Shown here piece by piece: positions 59,252-64,000 of a stretch of 64,000 bases of DNA (position 1 is its first letter; each line of letters starts with the position of its first letter). The stretch comes from Streptomyces sp. GESEQ-4 (lineage in GTDB: Bacteria; Actinomycetota; Actinomycetes; Streptomycetales; Streptomycetaceae), in the NCBI RefSeq assembly GCF_017948455.1, contig NZ_JAFFSU010000008.1:186001-250000 (forward strand), written 5' to 3'. The translations under genes were made by a program, and so were the position numbers. Under the pieces are notes generated by a model. That model searched no databases. It was not told the origin of the DNA and saw nothing but the letters and a program-made list of their open reading frames with translations.

Positions 59252-59987
59252 TCCAGGTGAAGCGCGGCGGCCTGCGCTCCAGGAACGCGGCGACGCCCTC
59301 CGCGGTGTCGCCGCTGCCGCGCGCCTGCTCGGCCCAGTGGGTGTCCCGGTCGGTGCGCCCGTTCGCGAACTCCTTCGCCGCGGCCTGTGTCAGCTGGGAC
59401 CGGGAGACCAGGATCCGGGCGAACTCCGCGACCCGCTTGTCGAGTTCGCCCTCGGGCAGCACCTCGTCGACCAGACCGGTGCGCAGCGCCCGCTCCGCGT
59501 CGATCAACTCGCCCGAGAACAGCAGGTACTTGGCCGTCGCCGGACCCACCAGCGACACCAACCGCCGCGTGGAGGACGCCGGATACACGATCCCCAGCTT
59601 CGCCGGCGTCACCCCGAACAGCGCGCCCTCCTCGGCGAACCGCAGATCACAGGCCGCCGCCAGCTGCGAGCCACCGCCCACACAGTGCCCGCGGACCGCC
59701 GCCAGCGTCGGCTTCGGAAACGCGGCAAGGGCGTCCTCCGCATCCACCGCGAGGCCCTGCGCCTCGTCCGGCGACCCCCGGAGCGTGGAGATGTCGGCCC
59801 CGGCACAGAACGTCCCGCCCTCGCCGGTCAGCACCAGGGCCCGTACGTCCGGGTCGGCGGCCAGCCGGTCGAGCAGCGGCGGCAGCGACCGCCACATGTC
59901 GGCGGTCATGGCGTTGCGCTTGGCCGGATGACGGATGACGACGGTGGCCACCGAGTCGGTGACACCGTGCAGCAGCTGCGGCTCCAT
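59241..59987 (-). CDS. Enoyl-CoA hydratase/isomerase family protein
   Basis: This 248-aa crotonase-fold protein has the oxyanion hole segments FCAGADISTL near residue 65 and VRGHCVGGGSQLAAACDLRF near residue 100. A Glu at the usual catalytic position follows (AEEGALFGVTPAKLGIVYP), consistent with hydratase or isomerase. ATG 59987 is seven nt after TAGCAT, suggesting a leaderless mRNA. It stands alone, and the native substrate is unknown. An in-frame extension to 60290 has no crotonase similarity. Confidence 0.92.
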   Translation of the reverse strand: MEPQLLHGVTDSVATVVIRHPAKRNAMTADMWRSLPPLLDRLAADPDVRALVLTGEGGTFCAGADISTLRGSPDEAQGLAVDAEDALAAFPKPTLAAVRGHCVGGGSQLAAACDLRFAEEGALFGVTPAKLGIVYPASSTRRLVSLVGPATAKYLLFSGELIDAERALRTGLVDEVLPEGELDKRVAEFARILVSRSQLTQAAAKEFANGRTDRDTHWAEQARGSGDTAEGVAAFLERRPPRFTWTTS

Positions 59988-60161
59988 GCGCCGGATGCTA
60001 TCCGCCCGTACAACCCGAATAGTTTGTGAAGTCGGCACAAGGGGGGTCAGGAGCAGTCCCACAACTGACCGTGTCATACGCCAACGATCAGAACCGCTCG
60101 ATATCAGCTGACTTCTGTTCAGTCCTCGGGGCCGCGGTGACCGGGTGCCAACACTCAAGGT

Positions 60162-60650
60162 GTGGTGACAATCGAGCGCAAGGGTGGCGACCGGACCATG
60201 GATGACCACGGGCCCGATCCGCTGCCGTACGAGGGGGTCTGGCGGTTCACCGCTCCGGCTGTCGACGTGTCGGTCCCGCAGGCCCGGCACGCCGTGCGGG
60301 ACCTGCTCTTCCGTCAGAGGGTGCCGGTCTCGGACGACCTGGTCCAGGGCCTACTGCTGATCGTCTCGGAGCTGGTCACGAATGCCGTGCGGCATGCGGC
60401 GCTGCTGTCACCGATGCTAGCCGTGGAGGTCGCCGTGGGCGCCGAGTGGGTGCGGGTGTCGGTGGAGGACAACCACCCCTACCGCCCCACCGCCCTGGAG
60501 GCCGACCACGGCCAGACGGGCGGCCGGGGGCTGCTGCTGGTGCGCGAGATCGCCCGGGAGGCGGGCGGGGTGTGCGACGTCGAGCACACCGCGAGCGGCG
60601 GCAAGGTGATCTGGGCCGCCCTGCCGCTCACCCCCGCGCGCGTGCTGTAA
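60162..60650 (+). CDS. Anti-sigma-factor-like ATP-binding protein (HATPase, RsbW type)
   Basis: This 162-aa protein has a GHKL ATPase fold: N-box LIVSELVTNAVRHA near residue 80, G1 region SVEDNHPYRP, and G2 TGGRGLLLVREIA. Streptomyces encode dozens of such proteins, thought to bind sigma factors or regulate signalling by phosphorylation of anti-anti-sigma partners. No partner gene is adjacent. Starts GTG 60162, GTG 60165 and ATG 60198 are all possible; the first is given. Confidence 0.88.
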   Translation: MVTIERKGGDRTMDDHGPDPLPYEGVWRFTAPAVDVSVPQARHAVRDLLFRQRVPVSDDLVQGLLLIVSELVTNAVRHAALLSPMLAVEVAVGAEWVRVSVEDNHPYRPTALEADHGQTGGRGLLLVREIAREAGGVCDVEHTASGGKVIWAALPLTPARVL

Positions 60651-60656
60651 CCCCGC

Positions 60657-61250
60657 TCACCAGCCGGCCGACGGGCCCGTCAGCTCTCTGACCGCGGGAC
60701 GGGCCGCGTCCAGCACGGTCATGAACCAGGAGGAGAACACGTCCTTCGCGTGCCGCTCCGCCAGCTCGGCCGGGGTCACGAAGGCCGTCGCGCCGACCTC
60801 CTCCGGGTCGGGCCGCAGCGGCGCCTGCATCATGCCGACGAAGAGGTGGTTGTACTCCTGCTCCACCAGCCCCGAGGCCGGGTCCGGGTGGTTGTAGCGG
60901 ACCGTGCCCGCCTCGGCGAGCAGCGAGGGCGAGGCGCCCAGCTCCTCGTACGTCCGCCGGGCCGCCGCCGCGAAGGGGGCCTCGCCCGGGTAGGGGTGGC
61001 CGCAGCAGGTGTTGGACCACACGCCGGGGGAGTGGTACTTGCCCAGCGCCCGCTGCTGGAGCAGCAGCCGGCCGTGGTCGTCGAAGAGGAAGACGGAGAA
61101 GGCGCGGTGCAGCTGCCCTGGCGGCTGATGGGCGGCGAGCTTCTCCGCGGTGCCGATCGTCACGCCCTTCTCGTCGACCAGTTCCAGCAAGATCGCGTCC
61201 GCGGTGCCGTTCGACGAGCTGTGCGTCGCGGTGGCAGGTGTGATCGGCAT
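60657..61250 (-). CDS. idi: Isopentenyl-diphosphate delta-isomerase (type I, Nudix fold)
   Basis: This 197-aa protein has the type I IDI features: LHRAFSVFLFD, the active-site Cys in WSNTCCGHPYPGE (near residue 85), the Nudix-like RTYEEL, and the active-site Glu in EQEYNHLFVG. It interconverts IPP and DMAPP for isoprenoid synthesis. ATG 61250 has GAAGG six nt upstream. Length and neighbourhood (zitB beyond) match the S. coelicolor arrangement. It ends seven nt from the convergent ATPase gene. Confidence 0.95.
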   Translation of the reverse strand: MPITPATATHSSSNGTADAILLELVDEKGVTIGTAEKLAAHQPPGQLHRAFSVFLFDDHGRLLLQQRALGKYHSPGVWSNTCCGHPYPGEAPFAAAARRTYEELGASPSLLAEAGTVRYNHPDPASGLVEQEYNHLFVGMMQAPLRPDPEEVGATAFVTPAELAERHAKDVFSSWFMTVLDAARPAVRELTGPSAGW

Positions 61251-61374
61251 ACCCATCCTTCGCATCGGTCTTCGCGCCCCAAGTGTGCCGTACGAATCCG
61301 GCACTCCCGGCACTTCGCAGCACGCCCGCATGTCCGCGCCGGGCGGGGGCCCGGTTGTTGATCGTGCCCGGCGT

Positions 61375-61397
61375 CCCGGGCGGAGAACCGCCCCGGG
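61375..61397 (-). terminator. GC hairpin after zitB
   Basis: CCCGGGCGG (61375-61383) and CCGCCCCGGG (61388-61397) pair with one bulged base around AGAA. It lies in the 261-nt gap between the zitB stop and the idi start, a plausible transcript end for zitB. I see no gene elsewhere in that gap. Confidence 0.6.
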
Positions 61398-61511
61398 TGG
61401 GGCTGTGAGAGGGAGGACGCAAGCGCGCGCCGGACCGATGCGCTCCACGTGCGCCGGTTACGAACGCGCCGCACGCGCGCGGGTTGCCGATGTGCTTCCC
61501 GCGCGCCGGTC

Positions 61512-62450
61512 TCAGTGGCAGAGCCGTGCCTCATGCTCCGCGTGACCGTGGGGCTCCAGCTGGAACGTGCAGTGCTCGACGTCGAAGTGGTCGCCGAGGC
61601 AGCCCTGGAGCTCGTGCAGCATCTTCTCGTGGCCGATCGCGTTCAGCACGTCGGAGCGCACGACGACGTGTACGGACAGGACCGGCATGCCGGAGGTGAT
61701 CGTCCAGGCGTGCAGGTCGTGGACGTCCTCGACGCCGTCGAGGGCCAGTATGTGCGCCCGTACCTCCGCCATGTCGACGTCCTTCGGGGCCGACTCCAGC
61801 AGGACGTCGAGGGTCTCGCGCAGCAGCTTCATGGTCCGGGGCACGATCATCAGGCCGATGACCAGCGAGGCGATCGGGTCGGCGGCCTGCCAGCCCGTGG
61901 TGAGGATCACGGCCGCGGAGATCAGCACCGCGACCGAGCCCAGCGCGTCCGCCGCCACCTCCAGGAACGCCCCGCGCACGTTCAGGCTCTCCTTCTGACC
62001 GCGCATGAGCAGCGACAGCGACACCAGGTTCGCGACCAGACCGATCAGGCCGAACACGATCATCGGGCCGCCCTCGGTGCCGGCCGGCGTGAAGAACCGC
62101 TGGATCGCCTCGAACAGCACATAGCCGCCGACCCCGAGCAGCAGCAGACAGTTGGCGAGGGCGGCGAGGATCTCGGCGCGGGCGTACCCGAAGGTGCGCT
62201 TGCCGGTGGCCGGGCGGCCCGAGAAGTGGATCGCGAGAAGGGCCATGCCGAGGCCCAGCGCGTCCGTCGCCATGTGCGCCGCGTCGGCGACGAGGGCGAG
62301 CGAGTCGGCGACGATGCCGCCGACGATCTCGACCACCATGACGCCGAGCGTGATCGACAGCGCGACGCGCAGTCGGCCGCGGTACGCGGCGGTCGCCGTA
62401 CCGCCGGCGGATGCGCCGTGCGCATGCCCGTGATCGTGCCCAGCCCCCAT
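61512..62450 (-). CDS. zitB: Cation diffusion facilitator zinc exporter
   Basis: This 312-aa protein has a His-rich N-terminus (GHDHGHAHG), six membrane segments and a C-terminal cytoplasmic domain ending in a His-rich tail (EPHGHAEHEARLCH). CDF motifs are SLALVADAAHMATDALG (metal site, residues near 50) and a matching FLEVAADALGS. It exports zinc by proton exchange. The symbol follows the S. coelicolor gene at the equivalent place, which is activated by Zur at high zinc. ATG 62450 has AGGAGGG upstream. A Zur-like site lies upstream. Confidence 0.9.
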   Translation of the reverse strand: MGAGHDHGHAHGASAGGTATAAYRGRLRVALSITLGVMVVEIVGGIVADSLALVADAAHMATDALGLGMALLAIHFSGRPATGKRTFGYARAEILAALANCLLLLGVGGYVLFEAIQRFFTPAGTEGGPMIVFGLIGLVANLVSLSLLMRGQKESLNVRGAFLEVAADALGSVAVLISAAVILTTGWQAADPIASLVIGLMIVPRTMKLLRETLDVLLESAPKDVDMAEVRAHILALDGVEDVHDLHAWTITSGMPVLSVHVVVRSDVLNAIGHEKMLHELQGCLGDHFDVEHCTFQLEPHGHAEHEARLCH

Positions 62451-62522
62451 GGCGGCAGCCCTCCTGTGTTCCGTCCGGGATCACAGTGAACTACGGGCGG
62501 GGGGTATCGGGCAACGCGGCAC

Positions 62523-62537
62523 TGAACACCGTTGTCA
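62523..62537. promoter_or_regulatory. Possible Zur box upstream of zitB
   Basis: TGAACACCGTTGTCA is dyadic at 11 of 15 positions and resembles Zur sites of actinobacteria (TGAAAATGATTTTCA type). It lies 72 nt upstream of the zitB start. In S. coelicolor Zur bound upstream activates this exporter gene when zinc is abundant. Weak match; inference. Confidence 0.5.
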
Positions 62538-62856
62538 TATGCTCTGACCTGCGCAAACGAAGTGCAGGTCAGTCGGTCGGCGATCGGTTTGAGCCATGCG
62601 TGGCCGTCCGCCGTTCCCTGTCGCGAATATCCGTTCTGCGACCGCGATTTTGTGTCCCGGGCATGCGATCCGCGATGATGATCACGGCAAAGGCGAAGGC
62701 AGATCGTGTCGACCGGACCATGAACGGTCGGTGAACACGACCTTCCCATCATCCGATAGCCTCTGCCGACATGCCGCCCGCCTGGTGCAGCCAAGGGCGC
62801 CCCCACCATGTACGTGACCGGCGCGGAGCGTCGGCAGCCCCAGGGAGTGAGTTCGG
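62538..62856. other. Intergenic region without a visible gene
   Basis: Between the Zur-like site and the start at 62857 I see no supported gene or RNA. TTCCCATCATCCGATAGCCT at 62743-62762 may contain a -10 element for the downstream gene, leaving about a 90-nt leader. Short ORFs on both strands here lack ribosome sites and codon bias. Confidence 0.55.
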
Positions 62857-64000
62857 TTGTCGACCGCCATCCTCACCGGTCAGCCGGTCCCCGGATCGTC
62901 GATCGAGGGTGATCTGCGGTCGCTCGGCTTCGAGGTGCGGACCGCGTCCGACGCCGCCGACGCGTCGACGCTGCTCGCCGAGGTCCCCGGTGACCAGCGG
63001 GTCGCCGTCGTCGACACCCGCTTCGTCGGCCATCTGCACGCCCTGCGCCTCGGCCTCACCGACCCGCGCTTCCCGCTCGCCGCGATCCCGGGTGCCGTGA
63101 CCGCCCAGCCCGGCGCCCGTCAGGCGCTGACCCGGGCGATGGCCCACGAGAACGCCGCCCGCGGCGCGCTGCTGGTGGACAGCCTCGCCGACCGCGTCGC
63201 CGCCGCCCTCGACGCCGACGTGCACCGCCCGGACCTCGGCAGCCTCGTCGCCGCCGTTCCGGCCGACCCGCAGGCCCGCAACGAGGCGCGGCAGGCCGTC
63301 GCCGCCGTCGACGACGAGGCCGTACGCCTGAAGTCGGCCGTGAAGGCCCGCGACGGCTTCTTCACGACCTTCTGCATCAGCCCGTACTCGCGCTATCTGG
63401 CCCGCTGGTGCGCCCGCCGCGGCCTCACCCCGAACCAGGTCACCACCGCCTCCCTGCTCACCGCGCTCATCGCGGCCGGCTGCGCGGCCACCGGCACCCG
63501 GGGCGGATTCATAGCCGCCGGCCTGCTGCTCCTCTTCTCCTTCGTCCTGGACTGCGCCGACGGACAGCTCGCCCGCTACTCCCTGCAGTACTCGACGCTC
63601 GGCGCCTGGCTGGACGCCACCTTCGACCGGGCCAAGGAGTACGCCTACTACGCGGGCCTCGCCCTCGGCGCGGCCCGCGGCGGCGACGACGTATGGGCCC
63701 TGGCGCTGGGCGCGATGGTCCTCCAGACCTGCCGGCACGTCGTCGACTTCTCCTTCAACGAGGCGAACCACGACGCCACCGCCAACACCAGCCCCACCGC
63801 GGCCCTTTCGGGCAAGCTCGACAGCGTCGGCTGGACGGTCTGGGTACGCCGGATGATCGTCCTGCCGATCGGCGAACGCTGGGCGATGATCGCGGTCCTG
63901 ACGGCGGTCACCACGCCGCGCATCACCTTCTACGCGCTGCTCATCGGGTGCGCCTTCGCGGCGACGTACACCACGGCGGGCCGCGTGCTGCGCTCGCTGA
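62857..64000 (+). CDS. CDP-alcohol phosphatidyltransferase-domain protein, N-terminal part (cut by window edge)
   Basis: At least 381 codons from TTG 62857 (AGGGAG nine nt upstream) run off the right edge. The first 165 residues form a soluble domain with no motif I recognise (AILTGQPVPGSS, VVDTRFVGHLHALRLGL). From about residue 170 a membrane-embedded domain carries the CDP-alcohol phosphotransferase signature D-G-x2-A-R-x8-G-x3-D-x3-D, seen as DCADGQLARYS, G, D and D. Such enzymes attach a CDP-activated alcohol or phosphatidyl group. The donor and acceptor are unknown. An N-terminal nucleotidyltransferase-like partner domain would resemble inositol-phosphate lipid enzymes. Confidence 0.85.
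   Translation, partial: MSTAILTGQPVPGSSIEGDLRSLGFEVRTASDAADASTLLAEVPGDQRVAVVDTRFVGHLHALRLGLTDPRFPLAAIPGAVTAQPGARQALTRAMAHENAARGALLVDSLADRVAAALDADVHRPDLGSLVAAVPADPQARNEARQAVAAVDDEAVRLKSAVKARDGFFTTFCISPYSRYLARWCARRGLTPNQVTTASLLTALIAAGCAATGTRGGFIAAGLLLLFSFVLDCADGQLARYSLQYSTLGAWLDATFDRAKEYAYYAGLALGAARGGDDVWALALGAMVLQTCRHVVDFSFNEANHDATANTSPTAALSGKLDSVGWTVWVRRMIVLPIGERWAMIAVLTAVTTPRITFYALLIGCAFAATYTTAGRVLRSL

Overview
The window is high-GC actinobacterial chromosome, almost certainly from a Streptomyces. GC at third codon positions is very high, GTG and TTG starts are frequent, and the window encodes a WhiB-like protein, an SsgA-like sporulation protein, a two-domain small laccase and a PcaV-type regulator. 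Gene content and order resemble the part of the S. coelicolor chromosome carrying pcaV, the small laccase, ssgD, idi and zitB (recalled synteny, not computed). I see no tRNA, rRNA, insertion sequence, prophage or CRISPR array. Most of the region looks like ordinary chromosome.

Layout: 1-4275 holds the start of anmK, a large signalling ATPase without its expected DNA-binding end, and a short-chain dehydrogenase. 4346-11508 is a complete protocatechuate branch of the beta-ketoadipate pathway (pcaIJFHGBL, minus strand) with the divergent repressor gene pcaV. 11532-14801 has a DUF3048 lipoprotein, an ATP-dependent DNA ligase and a divergent LigD-type polymerase. 14839-20699 encodes secreted oxidative proteins: a cupredoxin/DUF1080 fusion, a ThuA/sugar-dehydrogenase fusion and the small laccase. 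20777-33516 is mixed: LacI regulator, VOC protein, WhiB-like protein, acyl-ACP desaturase, DDAH, an ABC-F protein with a long leader, GPP34, PEP mutase-like protein, SsgA-like protein, endonuclease V and others. 33622-39367 is a fatty-acid beta-oxidation operon facing a MerR gene. 40189-46114 carries an arginase-family protein and three secreted or exported peptidases. 46206-64000 has a BCCT transporter, TetR/EamA pair, D-amino-acid oxidase, second ABC-F, Tex, a GlxA regulator with a DJ-1 partner, enoyl-CoA hydratase, anti-sigma-like ATPase, isopentenyl diphosphate isomerase, the zinc exporter zitB and the start of a CDP-alcohol phosphotransferase.

The most unusual signals lie outside the genes. 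A family of five related elements follows stop codons; each element points the same way as its upstream gene and ends in a GC hairpin. The ABC-F gene at 25100-26728 has a promoter resembling WhiB7/WblC targets and a leader of about 220 nt with mutually exclusive pairings and a three-codon upstream ORF. Several operators are visible: a triple 15-bp repeat at the desaturase, a duplicated TetR site, LacI, MerR and Zur-like sites. Short tandem duplications sit at many gene ends and starts. All functional assignments come from reading motifs and remembered families; no database search was run.
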